Positions 1-8,421 of a stretch of 64,000 bases of DNA are shown piece after piece. Position numbers and translations under genes: made by a program. Below the pieces are notes generated by a model. The model saw nothing but the letters and a program-made list of their open reading frames with translations. It ran no database searches and had not been told where the DNA came from. Source of the stretch: Arenibacter sp. P308M17 (lineage in GTDB: Bacteria > Bacteroidota > Bacteroidia > Flavobacteriales > Flavobacteriaceae). How positions within the stretch are numbered: the first letter of the stretch is position 1; the number at the start of each line of letters is the position of its first letter. The stretch covers positions 1 to 64,000 of the forward strand of contig NZ_QVON01000007.1 in the NCBI RefSeq assembly GCF_003426735.1, read 5' to 3'.

Positions 1-30
1 CAGGGCAAACATCTTCTGTTCCTTGCTCAT
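1..30 (-). CDS. N-terminal fragment of a possible IS66-type transposase-associated protein (cut by window edge)
   Basis: A minus-strand reading frame opens with ATG at 28-30 and runs off the left edge. Only ten residues are visible (MSKEQKMFAL). Such a start resembles the N-terminus of small transposase-associated TnpA/HTH proteins of IS66-like elements, which often begin with M-S/N-K-x-x-K/R-M-F. Ten residues cannot prove this, and the frame might be spurious. The setting beside a truncated gene and an integrase fits a mobile-element border. Confidence 0.25.
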   Translation of the reverse strand, partial: MSKEQKMFAL

Positions 31-385
31 CGTATACTATTTTAGGGCAAAGCTAGAGACAGGAAATCAAGATGGCAATATGTGCTTGGTGGGGTGGATA
101 CTATTCGTTTACAAACGTATATAGCGATTTTAATAATCAATATTGCAACTCAACATAAGCACAATGCGCCCTAATTCGATTTTACTTTACGCTTATCCGC
201 CCGAACACTATAAAATCGAATCAGGATCCACGCGCAGTTAAGTTATGGTAAGATTTGGGGTTACATGTCCTTACCTCCTCTTCCCAATTCTTATCTTTCT
301 TTCAATATTCGTCTCTTTTAGGATTTTTATGTAATCGTTATGATCCATTATTAATAATTTTAATTTTCGAATATTGTGTTGCATT
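31..385. other. Non-coding accessory DNA with one inverted repeat
   Basis: No convincing gene is seen here. An 11-bp perfect inverted repeat (ATTCGATTTTA at 174-184, its complement at 211-221, 26-base spacer) is the only clear structure. It has no following T-run, so it does not look like an intrinsic terminator. It may be a remnant end of a mobile element. Confidence 0.4.
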
Positions 386-634
386 ATGGAAACACAGGAT
401 CAAATACTTATATATAGTTCGGAAGATGGAAAAACACAGGTAAGTGTTCAGTTAAAGGGCAAAAACATCTGGCTTACACAAAGGCAAATGGGAGAGTTAT
501 TTGACACAGACTCGGATACGATCGGTTTGCATCTAAAAAACATTTACCGATCAGGAGAGTTTCAAAGAGAGGCAACTACCCAGAAATACTCGGTAGTTCA
601 AATAGAAGGTGACCGACAGATAAAAAGCAATTAA
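386..634 (+). pseudogene. Truncated RhuM-family protein, N-terminal fragment
   Basis: The frame from ATG 386 encodes about 82 residues that match the start of RhuM-family proteins: an IYSSEDGKTQVSVQLKG-like opening, then the very typical WLTQRQMGELFDTDSDTI segment and an HLKNIYRSGEF segment. Family members are roughly 300 residues or more, with a long conserved body after this N-terminal DNA-binding-like region. Here the frame ends in a stop right after GDRQIKSN, where the family continues, and an 11-bp tandem repeat array starts three bases later. I read it as a decayed gene. A longer frame could open at TTG 374, but ATG 386 matches the family start. RhuM function is unsettled; it is common in genomic islands next to restriction or toxin genes. 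Confidence 0.7.
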
Positions 635-636
635 GG

Positions 637-702
637 TCCATGGTTAGTCCATAGATACTCCATAGATACTCCATAGATAGTCCATAGTTAGGCCATAGTT
701 AG
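637..702. repeat. Six-unit 11-bp tandem repeat
   Basis: Six head-to-tail 11-bp units fill 637-702 exactly: TCCATGGTTAG, TCCATAGATAC (twice), TCCATAGATAG, TCCATAGTTAG and GCCATAGTTAG, with a decayed seventh (GCCGTATTTG) after them. The array begins three bases after the stop codon of the RhuM fragment. The unit contains CCATAG with a drifting tail, so this is a degenerating minisatellite. Confidence 0.9.
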
Positions 703-1014
703 GCCGTATTTGCGAATAGGCTAGGTCCACCCCTTTTTTGGCGCGCTAAAATAGCTCCCAAGCCACTATTTATCTTTCATGGACGGCAAAATACGCTCCG
801 GGATCCCTTGCGGAAAACGAAGCTAAAAAGCAGTGTCTTTATGAAGTTATTTTTTCCATAAGAATATTGGCATAAACACAACAATTGTGCTTGATCCGCT
901 ATTACACTATAGTCTGGATACAATTATTTCAGTAGGGTAGAGGGTAAACTCCGTTAGGGGAACCCAATTTAGAATATAGCAAATAATGTCCTAAACCTGA
1001 TATCAAAACCGTAA
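703..1014. other. Intergenic stretch downstream of the integrase, nothing recognised
   Basis: About 310 bases between the tandem repeat and the 3' end of the integrase gene. I see no open frame with protein-like composition, no strong hairpin followed by a T-run and no tRNA. It is the presumed interior of an inserted element. Confidence 0.4.
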
Positions 1015-2259
1015 TCAATAAGTAGCCTTAAATTCCCGGTTGTCCTTTTTTCCAAACCGCTTCAATAGATTCCCGATATCCTCGCTAATCTTGGACTCCA
1101 CCACCCTAGCGTATATCTGGGTGGTAGACAATTTGGTATGGCCCAAAAGTTTCGAGACCGTTTCTATGGGTACCCCGTTGGAAAGCATGACCGTAGTGGC
1201 AAAGGTATGCCTGGCCACGTGGAAGGTAATGTTCTTATAGACCCCGCATGCCCCTGCCACTTCCTTGAGATACGTATTCACCTTTTGGTTGGAACAAATG
1301 GGAAGCAATCCATTGTAGGTAGGATAGTGCCTGTACTTTTCCAAAATCTTCCAAGCTTGGGGCAGTATGGGTATTTTGACCAGCTCGTCCGTTTTTTCCC
1401 GTTTGGTATAGATCCAATTCCGGTCGTCTATCCCCTTGGTAATCTTATCCCTGGTAAGTTCCTTTACATCTACATAGGAAAGTCCGGTATAGCAGGAAAA
1501 GACAAAACAATCCTTAACCTGTTGCAATCTGTCCTGTTTAAATTCCGTTTCCTCTATCAGCCTTAATTCCCTTTGGGTCAGGAACACGCGATCGAATTTG
1601 TTGAACTTCAATTGGAACCTATCGAAAGGATTTTTATTTACCCATTCCAGTTTCACGGCAAGGTTCACCATTTTCTTGAAGCGTTCCAAATGCTTCATTA
1701 CCCCATTGTTGTTGAGACACAACTGTTTCTTTTTATTCGTATACCTCCTTAGGAAATGTTCCAGGTCCAATATGAAACGATAATTGAGCTGCTTTAGATA
1801 GATATCCTCCTGCTTGTACTTGCTCTTTAAAAATCGTTTCAGGTATTTTTCGGTGGTATAATAATTCTTCATGGTGCCGGGCTTCAGGACATGGACCATG
1901 TTCCCGTTGTGGTATTCGATAAGGTCCATCAAGGTTCTGCTTACCTCGTCTTCCCCAAGGAAACGCATTTTAATGGCGTTGGAGGAAACGATCTTGTCCT
2001 CTTGGAGCAGTTGGCCATGGCACTGTAGCAATTTGGCCTGTACCTGGTCCAAATAGGCATTTAGGCTCCTGATCTCTTCCGACCTGCCCTTTCCCCGGCC
2101 TTTGATGCAGTCCCATCGGCCTTCATCGATCTTTCGCTTTAAACTGATTTCTGCACGTTTACCCAAAATGGTGATACGGACATAAATGGATAGGAGGTTT
2201 GCTGCGCTCCTGGATTTTCTAGTAAAAAATATTACCGTAAAGGTCTGGTTTGTTTTCAT
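1015..2259 (-). CDS. Tyrosine recombinase / integrase (IntDOT-like, Bacteroidota type)
   Basis: A 414-residue site-specific recombinase. The N-terminal part (about 1-95) matches the arm-binding region of Bacteroidota integrases, the middle (about 100-215) is a SAM-like core-binding domain, and the rest is the catalytic domain. Visible catalytic motifs near the C-terminus are HVARHTF (His and Arg), LLGHTKLSTTQIYARV (His and the nucleophilic Tyr), and a beta-hairpin Lys in the YTKREKTDE segment. The first catalytic Arg expected in the TGLR motif is replaced: the sequence reads CYTGLSYVDVKEL. IntDOT of CTnDOT is known to carry Ser at this position, so the substitution fits a known subgroup and need not mean loss of activity. 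The gene reads away from the tRNA pair at 2487-2680, the usual layout at the end of an integrated element. Start ATG 2259; 12-bp direct repeats lie about 90 bases upstream. Confidence 0.95.
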   Translation of the reverse strand: MKTNQTFTVIFFTRKSRSAANLLSIYVRITILGKRAEISLKRKIDEGRWDCIKGRGKGRSEEIRSLNAYLDQVQAKLLQCHGQLLQEDKIVSSNAIKMRFLGEDEVSRTLMDLIEYHNGNMVHVLKPGTMKNYYTTEKYLKRFLKSKYKQEDIYLKQLNYRFILDLEHFLRRYTNKKKQLCLNNNGVMKHLERFKKMVNLAVKLEWVNKNPFDRFQLKFNKFDRVFLTQRELRLIEETEFKQDRLQQVKDCFVFSCYTGLSYVDVKELTRDKITKGIDDRNWIYTKREKTDELVKIPILPQAWKILEKYRHYPTYNGLLPICSNQKVNTYLKEVAGACGVYKNITFHVARHTFATTVMLSNGVPIETVSKLLGHTKLSTTQIYARVVESKISEDIGNLLKRFGKKDNREFKATY

Positions 2260-2350
2260 TTGAAACGGCTTTAGTTAGACATTGATCTGTAAAGACGAAA
2301 GTCAAATACTACCCTAAAGTTCTTTCAAGTTACTACAATTCCAGTGAACC

Positions 2351-2374
2351 ATTGCACACCGAATTGCACACCGA
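2351..2374. repeat. Two tandem 12-bp repeats upstream of the integrase
   Basis: The unit ATTGCACACCGA occurs twice in a row (2351-2362, 2363-2374) and is followed by ATT and by two GATATCA motifs (about 2391-2408). The block sits between the integrase start and tRNA-Pro, which is where recombinase arm-type or attachment sites are expected. Function is inferred from position only. Confidence 0.6.
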
Positions 2375-2423
2375 ATTAGGTGTACACAATTGATATCATT
2401 TGATATCAAAGAATATCCATAAA

Positions 2424-2463
2424 AACAAAAAACACTGAAAATCAATTGATTAACAGTGTTTTT
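2424..2463 (-). terminator. Intrinsic terminator after tRNA-Pro (minus strand)
   Basis: A 9-bp stem AAAACACTG / CAGTGTTTT (2429-2437 with 2454-2462) is followed on the minus strand by a T-rich run (complement of 2421-2430). It lies about 25 bases past the tRNA-Pro 3' end and would end transcription of the two tRNAs. The stem is AT-rich at its base and could also act on the plus strand. Confidence 0.6.
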
Positions 2464-2486
2464 GATGTTCCCTATTTCTAGGTTCG

Positions 2487-2561
2487 TCGGGGTGGCAGGA
2501 TTCGAACCTGCGGCCTCCTGCTCCCAAAGCAGGCGCGATAACCGGGCTACGCTACACCCCG
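2487..2561 (-). tRNA. tRNA-Pro (TGG anticodon)
   Basis: The minus strand folds as a complete tRNA. The 7-bp acceptor CGGGGTG pairs with CACCCCG, discriminator A is at 2487, and the T-arm contains GGTTCGAATCC. The anticodon arm reads CTGCTTTGGGAGCAG with TGG in the loop. The 3' CCA is not encoded. It is paired with tRNA-Ser 35 bases upstream and is probably co-transcribed. The integrase next door makes its 3' end a candidate attachment site. Confidence 0.95.
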
Positions 2562-2596
2562 TAGCAAAATTTCACAATATATGATTCAAAAAAAAG

Positions 2597-2680
2597 CGGA
2601 GAGACAGGGACTCGAACCCTGGCGACAGTTACCCGTCGACAGATTAGCAATCTGCTCCGTTACCACTCCGGCACCTCTCC
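2597..2680 (-). tRNA. tRNA-Ser (GCT anticodon)
   Basis: An 84-base class II tRNA on the minus strand. The acceptor GGAGAGG pairs with TCTCTCC (one G-T pair), and the anticodon arm is CAGATTGCTAATCTG with GCT in the loop. A long variable arm typical of Ser (CGACGGGTAACTGTCG) precedes the T-arm GGGTTCGAGTCCC. CCA is not encoded. It reads the AGC/AGT serine codons. Confidence 0.95.
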
Positions 2681-2835
2681 AATATTTTTAAAGATCATCC
2701 ATTAAAAATGCGGTTGCAAATGTACTTTTTCATTCATAAGAACGCAACAATTTTTCTGTTTTTTTTTACTTGTCCCTGCCCTTTGTCCATTTTTTCCACT
2801 TATCTAATTAATCTTCAAACAATTATAAAAATCAA

Positions 2836-4884
2836 TTACTCCGGGTATTCTACCCTTAAATGATAAATATTGATCAATTTCTGTTTTAAAATCTTCTTTA
2901 TCGCTTCAATCTCCTTGAAGGTAATATTGGCATTTAAAAACTGCCCCGCCTTGATCTGCCCTTGAACAATCTTTTCCACAAATTCATCGATGATCAAAAA
3001 AGTGGGGTTCTTTAGACTTTTGGAGGCGGCCTCCACCGAATCGGACATCATTAAAATAGCGGTTTCCTTAGAAAAAGGGATGGGTCCGGGATATCTAAAA
3101 TCCTCTTCATTGACATCCCCGGCCAAAGCCTCCTGCTTTTTGTAAAAATAAAAGACCAAGGAAGTTCCATGATGGGTACGTATAAAATCTATTATTCTAT
3201 CCGGTACCTTATTTCTCCTAGCTATCTCTATGCCTTCAATGACGTGGTTGATAATTATGGCCGCAGCATCCCTAGGCTCAAGGTCATCATGTGGGTTTAC
3301 ATTGGTAACCTGATTTTCCGTAAAAAAGGTGGGATTGTTCATTTTTCCAATGTCATGGTACAACGCCCCAACCCTGACCAGCATGGCATTGGCCCCAATT
3401 TCATTGGCTGCGGCTTCGGCTAAATTGGCTACCTGAAGGGAATGATGAAAGGTTCCGGGGGCCTTATTGGACAACTCCTTTAATAATTTGGAATTGGTAT
3501 CGGACAATTCCAACAGGGAAACATCGGATACCAGACCAAATATTTTTTCAAAAATATAAATCAATGGCTGAACAAATAGGGTAATCATTCCGTTCAGGAA
3601 AAAATAACCAAAGGCCACCCAATGAATATCTTCCAGATTTCCCTCATGGATCATATGAAAAGCAAAATAACCAACAATATAGATCAGGGTTATTTGACCC
3701 ACCGATATAAACAAATTGGCCCTTTTATACAGTTCCGACACCGATAATATGGTGACGATACCGGCCAAGGTTTGGAGAAATATATATTCAAAACTATTGG
3801 GTACCACAAAACCCAAAATTAAAACGGTAAGAACATGAACAAATAGTCCCAACCTGGCATCAAAGAATGTCTTTAGCACCAAGGGCAAAATGCATAAAGG
3901 AACCACAAAAACATATTCTACATCATATTTTACCACCATAGTGGTCAAGAATACCATGATGAGGATGTTCACTATAATAAAGGTAACTTTTGTATTGTCC
4001 CTAAATATTTCCTGCCGATATTTTTTTAGGAAAAGAAAAAACATCATCAATACCATGGCCACCAATACGGTATAGCCGAACAATATAAAATATTGATTAT
4101 TTTCTTCCCATAATTTCGACTCGAACTCACTTTTCAATGAATCCAACACTCTAACATCCTCCTGTTCCACTACCTCCCCCTTGGCAATAATGAGCTTGCC
4201 CTCGTCCACATTTCCCAAAGTATAGGAGATCTTAGAATATTCGGATTCCAGCTCCTTATTGGACAAATCGGCATCAAAGCTAACATTGGGCTTTATAAAA
4301 TTGAAGAACAATTCCTGAAAGGAGGGCTCATAAGCCGACAAATTGTTTTGGGCCAGTTTTTTCGCAACAACGCCCTCTACATCGGATAAACTATATATCT
4401 CATCAAAATTTAATTTAATGGCCTCGTTATTCTTGACCAGATAAAGACTGTTCCCTGTGCTCCTCCGTTCAATTTTGGATAGGATACCATTCCCATATAG
4501 ATCCGCCAAAACGTCATTGGCAACCTCTTTAATCCTTTCAAGTTCGTTTTGGTCAAAACTGGAGGAATTAAAAACCTTGTCCAACTCCTTCCCAATGGTA
4601 CTGTCCACCTCCGATACAATATCGGAATCATAGTAATAGTAGTCTATATGATTGCTTTCTATTTTCTCTTTTTCCTTCGCAATAGCCTCCTCTCCCTTAT
4701 TAATGGAAAAATCAAAAGGAGCATAAAAGTTATTGTGTTGCCAAGGCTTTCCTTTTTGGTATTCGTACTTGAACTTGCCCCCACGTGGAAAAAAAAATAC
4801 AATAAAGAAAACAGCCGAGAAATATAAAATGTACTTATAAACAAGCGAGTGATTTTTATAAAGGCTGTCCAAAAAAGTGCGCAT
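2836..4884 (-). CDS. PgpH-like 7TM-HD domain phosphohydrolase
   Basis: About 680 residues with the 7TMR-HD architecture. There is one N-terminal membrane helix (KYILYFSAVFFIVFFF), a large extracytoplasmic region to about residue 265, and seven hydrophobic helices (about 265-450, starting YFILFGYTVLVAMVLMMFFL). A cytoplasmic HD domain follows with FHHSLQVANLAE, the metal motif YHDIGK and a later H..H pair (RTHHGTS). Family members such as Listeria PgpH degrade cyclic di-AMP; that this protein does so is inferred. I prefer ATG 4884 (MRTFLDSLYKNH) to the upstream ATG 4905, because a TAnnTTTG promoter box (TATTTTTG, minus strand 4910-4903) would overlap the longer start. The 3' end lies 156 bases from tRNA-Ser. 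Confidence 0.9.
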   Translation of the reverse strand: MRTFLDSLYKNHSLVYKYILYFSAVFFIVFFFPRGGKFKYEYQKGKPWQHNNFYAPFDFSINKGEEAIAKEKEKIESNHIDYYYYDSDIVSEVDSTIGKELDKVFNSSSFDQNELERIKEVANDVLADLYGNGILSKIERRSTGNSLYLVKNNEAIKLNFDEIYSLSDVEGVVAKKLAQNNLSAYEPSFQELFFNFIKPNVSFDADLSNKELESEYSKISYTLGNVDEGKLIIAKGEVVEQEDVRVLDSLKSEFESKLWEENNQYFILFGYTVLVAMVLMMFFLFLKKYRQEIFRDNTKVTFIIVNILIMVFLTTMVVKYDVEYVFVVPLCILPLVLKTFFDARLGLFVHVLTVLILGFVVPNSFEYIFLQTLAGIVTILSVSELYKRANLFISVGQITLIYIVGYFAFHMIHEGNLEDIHWVAFGYFFLNGMITLFVQPLIYIFEKIFGLVSDVSLLELSDTNSKLLKELSNKAPGTFHHSLQVANLAEAAANEIGANAMLVRVGALYHDIGKMNNPTFFTENQVTNVNPHDDLEPRDAAAIIINHVIEGIEIARRNKVPDRIIDFIRTHHGTSLVFYFYKKQEALAGDVNEEDFRYPGPIPFSKETAILMMSDSVEAASKSLKNPTFLIIDEFVEKIVQGQIKAGQFLNANITFKEIEAIKKILKQKLINIYHLRVEYPE

Positions 4885-4902
4885 ACGGAAAGTATAGATA
4901 GT

Positions 4903-4910
4903 CAAAAATA
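4903..4910 (-). promoter_or_regulatory. -7 promoter box of the PgpH-like gene
   Basis: The minus strand reads TATTTTTG, an exact TAnnTTTG match, 19 bases before the chosen start. No well-spaced -33 TTG is seen, so the call rests on the -7 box alone. Confidence 0.35.
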
Positions 4911-5112
4911 GAAAAATATATACTTAAAATAGCACTTTGCTCAAATAACACCACTTTTGAAATCAACTTATAGAATTTAACTAATCGGCAAAGGCTTTAA
5001 TTTACCCATTGCCCATTCCCAAAATGTAGTTATGGATTCATAAATAACTTGGAATATTCCAAGGTTGCACATTTCATTGCACATTAATTTATTAAATTCG
5101 CAAATAATAAAA

Positions 5113-6297
5113 ATGAACTTGATGAAAGATGTTGTGATCGTTTCCGCTGTTAGAACGCCCATAGGAAGCTTTATGGGGGCATTGTCCACCATTACGGCCC
5201 CAGCACTTGGCGCTATTGCCATTAAGGGCGCATTAAGTAAGATAAAATTGGACCCTTCAAAAGTAGGGGAGGTTCTCATGGGAAACGTTGTACAGGCAGG
5301 AACGGGTCAGGCACCGGCCAGACAGGCGGCCATTTTGGCCGGCATACCCAATACAGTGCCCTGTACTACAATCAACAAGGTCTGTGCCTCGGGAATGAAA
5401 TCGGTAATGATGGCCGCCCAATCCATAGCATTGGGGGACAACGATATTGTTGTTGCCGGGGGTATGGAAAACATGAGCCTAATACCCCATTATGTTCATA
5501 TAAGAAATGGCCAAAAATTTGGGCCTGCCACATTAATCGATGGCATGCAAAAAGATGGACTTATGGACGCTTATGACCAACAGGCCATGGGAACATGTGC
5601 GGACGCCTGCGCCATGGAATATGAATTTAGCAGGGAAGATCAGGATAGATATGCCATTCAGTCCTACAAGAGATCCGCTGATGCCTGGGCAAGTGGTAAA
5701 TTTAACAATGAAATAGTACCCGTGGAAGTTCCGCAAAGAAGGGGCGAACCTATACTTGTAACCGAAGACGAAGAATTTAAGAATGTTGATCTGGGCAAAA
5801 TTCCCGGTTTGCGTCCTGCGTTTTCCAAGGAAGGAACGGTTACGGCTGCCAACGCATCTACCATAAATGATGGTGCGGCGGCCTTGGTACTTATGAGTGG
5901 TGAAAAAGCAATGGAACTCGGGTTAAAACCTTTGGCCACCATTAAAAGTTATGCCGATGCGGCCCAGGAGCCCAAGTGGTTCACAACGGCCCCTGCAAAA
6001 GCCCTTCCAAAAGCATTGACCAAAGCCGGTATTGGTATGGACGATGTTGATTATTTTGAATTTAACGAAGCCTTTTCCGTGGTTGGCCTGGCCAATATGA
6101 AGCTACTCGGCCTTAGTGATAAGAATGTTAATGTGAATGGCGGAGCCGTTTCCTTGGGCCACCCCTTGGGTTGTTCCGGCGCAAGGATCATTGTAACATT
6201 GTTGAATGTATTGGATCAAAATAAAGCTAAAATAGGGGCAGCGGCCATATGTAATGGTGGTGGTGGAGCTTCTGCAATAATTATAGAAAAAAATTAA
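5113..6297 (+). CDS. Acetyl-CoA C-acyltransferase (thiolase)
   Basis: A 394-residue type II thiolase that condenses or cleaves acyl-CoA (2 acetyl-CoA to acetoacetyl-CoA and the reverse, or beta-ketoacyl-CoA cleavage). The opening [14 protein letters not shown] is diagnostic. The nucleophilic Cys sits in [19 protein letters not shown] (about residue 90), the His in [17 protein letters not shown], and the second Cys in [12 protein letters not shown]. An NEAFSVV motif is also present. Full length for the family. The start is ATG 5113; a further in-frame ATG at 5122 (MKDVVIV) is almost as likely. It does not sit beside other beta-oxidation genes, so the direction of its main reaction is not shown by context. 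Confidence 0.93.
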   Translation: MNLMKDVVIVSAVRTPIGSFMGALSTITAPALGAIAIKGALSKIKLDPSKVGEVLMGNVVQAGTGQAPARQAAILAGIPNTVPCTTINKVCASGMKSVMMAAQSIALGDNDIVVAGGMENMSLIPHYVHIRNGQKFGPATLIDGMQKDGLMDAYDQQAMGTCADACAMEYEFSREDQDRYAIQSYKRSADAWASGKFNNEIVPVEVPQRRGEPILVTEDEEFKNVDLGKIPGLRPAFSKEGTVTAANASTINDGAAALVLMSGEKAMELGLKPLATIKSYADAAQEPKWFTTAPAKALPKALTKAGIGMDDVDYFEFNEAFSVVGLANMKLLGLSDKNVNVNGGAVSLGHPLGCSGARIIVTLLNVLDQNKAKIGAAAICNGGGGASAIIIEKN

Positions 6298-6319
6298 TAA
6301 GTTCTTGTAAAGCAAGCCC

Positions 6320-7072
6320 ATGCAATACGGTATTTGCCACCTTAGTATTGTCCCGATACGTTCCGCAGCCGACGACACCGGCGAAATGGTTTCCCAACTT
6401 TTGTACGGGGAACATTTTAAGGTATTGGAGCAGAGAAAAAAATGGAGCAGGATCCGCAATGCTTTTGACAGTTCCGAAGGCTGGGTCAACAATCAGCAAT
6501 TCACCTTCATTGACGAGGACCTATTTAAGGAAATGGAAAGTCTGGAAGCAACAAAAGTTTCTTCCGATCTTATTTCATTTATAGAAACGGAACACAATGT
6601 ACTGTTACCCATTGTATTGGGGTCGTGCATACCACAAAATTGTCCTTTAAACCACAAGTTTGAAGGATCGTACACAGCGGGTAAACAAGACAAGGGCCAA
6701 CTTATAAACAAAGCCCTTCTCTATTTAAACGCACCTTTTCTTTGGGGAGGAAAAACTACTTTTGGTATAGACGGTCCGGGGTTTACCCAAATGGCCTATA
6801 AAACCAACGGTTATCGTTTGCTTAGGGGAGCCCAAGAACAATCTACCCAAGGGGAGGCCTTAAGCTTTATTGAAGAAAGTGAACCGGGCGATCTGGCCTT
6901 TTTCGACAATAATGACGGGCTTATAGACCACGTAGGGATTATCATGGAGAACAATTATGTGATACATTCCTATGGCAAGGTCAGGATAGACCGCATAGAC
7001 CATACGGGAATTTTCAACACGGAGACGAACACCTACACCCATAAACTAAGGGTAATTAAAAAAATCATATAA
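6320..7072 (+). CDS. SH3 plus NlpC/P60-like protein lacking the catalytic Cys
   Basis: A 250-residue protein: a bacterial SH3-like domain (about 5-65, IVPIRSAADDTGEMVSQLL and WSRIRN), a linker, and a C-terminal NlpC/P60 domain (about 125-250). Active family members are peptidoglycan D,L-endopeptidases with Cys in a GIDCSGF motif, then His. Here the motif reads LWGGKTTFGIDGPGFTQMA: the Cys position is Gly152 (codon GGT, 6773-6775) followed by Pro. The second catalytic position is kept (DHVGIIM, His204), and so is a following His (VIHSYG). The rest of the fold looks intact, so this is a probable pseudoenzyme and not a decayed gene. There is no clear signal peptide. It starts 22 bases after the thiolase stop, so both may be co-transcribed, and it ends at a bidirectional terminator. 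Confidence 0.85.
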   Translation: MQYGICHLSIVPIRSAADDTGEMVSQLLYGEHFKVLEQRKKWSRIRNAFDSSEGWVNNQQFTFIDEDLFKEMESLEATKVSSDLISFIETEHNVLLPIVLGSCIPQNCPLNHKFEGSYTAGKQDKGQLINKALLYLNAPFLWGGKTTFGIDGPGFTQMAYKTNGYRLLRGAQEQSTQGEALSFIEESEPGDLAFFDNNDGLIDHVGIIMENNYVIHSYGKVRIDRIDHTGIFNTETNTYTHKLRVIKKII

Positions 7073-7104
7073 AAAGGGCCCATCGTTTTGCGATAGGCCC
7101 TTTT
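7072..7104. terminator. Bidirectional intrinsic terminator
   Basis: A strong stem AAAAGGGCC..GGCCCTTTT, with an inner CATCG/CGAT pairing and a TTTT loop, lies between two converging genes. It has an A-run on the left and a T-run on the right, so it can serve both the NlpC/P60-like gene and the TPR gene. Confidence 0.85.
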
Positions 7105-7125
7105 AAATTTAATTGAAAAGTTATA

Positions 7126-8388
7126 CTACTCTCCGGTAAGCTTTTTAAGGCGTAGGAAGTTTTCATTGTCCCCTAAGGCACCGTAAATATTCTTTAATTG
7201 GGAAAGAATACTTTGATTGTCCGGATTCAATTTTAAGGCATCTTCCAAGATGATGGCCCCATCACGGAACAAGCTATCCTTTTTCTCCTTTAACTCATCA
7301 TATTTGGCGATATCCGCTTTGGAATTGCCCAAGGAATTCATTTCATCTATCAGGCTGTTACCCTCATTAACATAGGTGGTAGAAAGATTTAATTGCGCAT
7401 TCACATAGCCTGGATTAATCTCGATCGCCCTTTTATATGCTTTCCTTGCGTCTTCAATTAGGCCTTGTTCCATATTGATAACCCCAACATTATAGAACAG
7501 ATCGGGATTATCCGGAGCAACTTCCGAAGCCTCGGCCATTAAAGACTTAAATTTTTCCTTATCGCCCATCTTATAGTAAAGATTGGCTTCGTTCAAAATC
7601 AAGTTTACATCTTTTGGATCTTTTGCCCTAGCATCCTTGTAGGCTTCCAAGGCCTTATCATCCTCACCTAATTGCGTATAGATCAGAGCAATATTCTTAA
7701 CGATTTCCGTGGTCTTGGATGGTGTTTTTTCATCCACTGGATCTTTATAGGCACCGGATTTGACCATCAGCTCCCTTTGGGTCTTTTCCATTTCCTCCAC
7801 TTCACCTGTAGACACGTTGGTTGCCTTATAGACCATTCCGCCTCCATCATAGCCCAAATCCTTTAACTCGTTGTAATAGGTAAGTGCCTTTTCCCAATGA
7901 CCGCCATTTACTGCACTACTGGCTGCGTAATAAAGATAAACGGTATCCTGGGGGCTTAATTGGTATCCCATATAAAGTTTTCCTGCTGCTTCCTCGTACT
8001 TTTCATTGTTGTTGTCTTCCACAGCGGAATTGATCAGGTCGGCCGTCATACCGGATAGTTTTTCCTTGGCATCCGAGCCGTATTTGGCCTTACCACTTTT
8101 CTCCTCTACCTCGCTTACTTTTTTAAGGGAAGAAATAGCTTCATCAAAAGCTCCTTCGGTGCCGTTTTTAGCTAGTTCGGCATAAGCGCTTCCCCTTAAA
8201 AAGTAATATTGGGCCTGCATTTTTTCATCTGCACCGGCAATTAGTGAAGATGCCCCGTCCAATGCTGTTTTCGCAGCCATGGCATCGCCCGACTTTAACG
8301 CTTTTTCAGCCGTTTTTATCTCATCCTTTTGAGCAATTCCGACCACCGAAAAGAACATGGTCGAGAGTATTAAAATATTTGTTTTCAT
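7126..8388 (-). CDS. Exported tetratricopeptide repeat protein
   Basis: A 420-residue protein with an N-terminal signal peptide (MKTNILILSTMFFSVVGIAQ, cleavage expected after AQ) and several TPR units. The clearest units are in the second half: KNIALIYTQLGEDDKALEAY, ANLYYKMGDKEKFKSLM, and FYNVGVINMEQGLIEDARKAY followed by INPGYVNAQLNLSTTYV. TPRs mediate protein contacts, so it probably acts in the periplasm or at the outer membrane as an adaptor; no enzymatic motif is visible. It lies 33 bases downstream of gyrA on the same strand, so it is likely transcribed with gyrA. No specific function is recognised. Confidence 0.85.
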   Translation of the reverse strand: MKTNILILSTMFFSVVGIAQKDEIKTAEKALKSGDAMAAKTALDGASSLIAGADEKMQAQYYFLRGSAYAELAKNGTEGAFDEAISSLKKVSEVEEKSGKAKYGSDAKEKLSGMTADLINSAVEDNNNEKYEEAAGKLYMGYQLSPQDTVYLYYAASSAVNGGHWEKALTYYNELKDLGYDGGGMVYKATNVSTGEVEEMEKTQRELMVKSGAYKDPVDEKTPSKTTEIVKNIALIYTQLGEDDKALEAYKDARAKDPKDVNLILNEANLYYKMGDKEKFKSLMAEASEVAPDNPDLFYNVGVINMEQGLIEDARKAYKRAIEINPGYVNAQLNLSTTYVNEGNSLIDEMNSLGNSKADIAKYDELKEKKDSLFRDGAIILEDALKLNPDNQSILSQLKNIYGALGDNENFLRLKKLTGE

Positions 8389-8421
8389 TTCAAATTAAAT
8401 TTACTTATTAGTGTTTAAATG

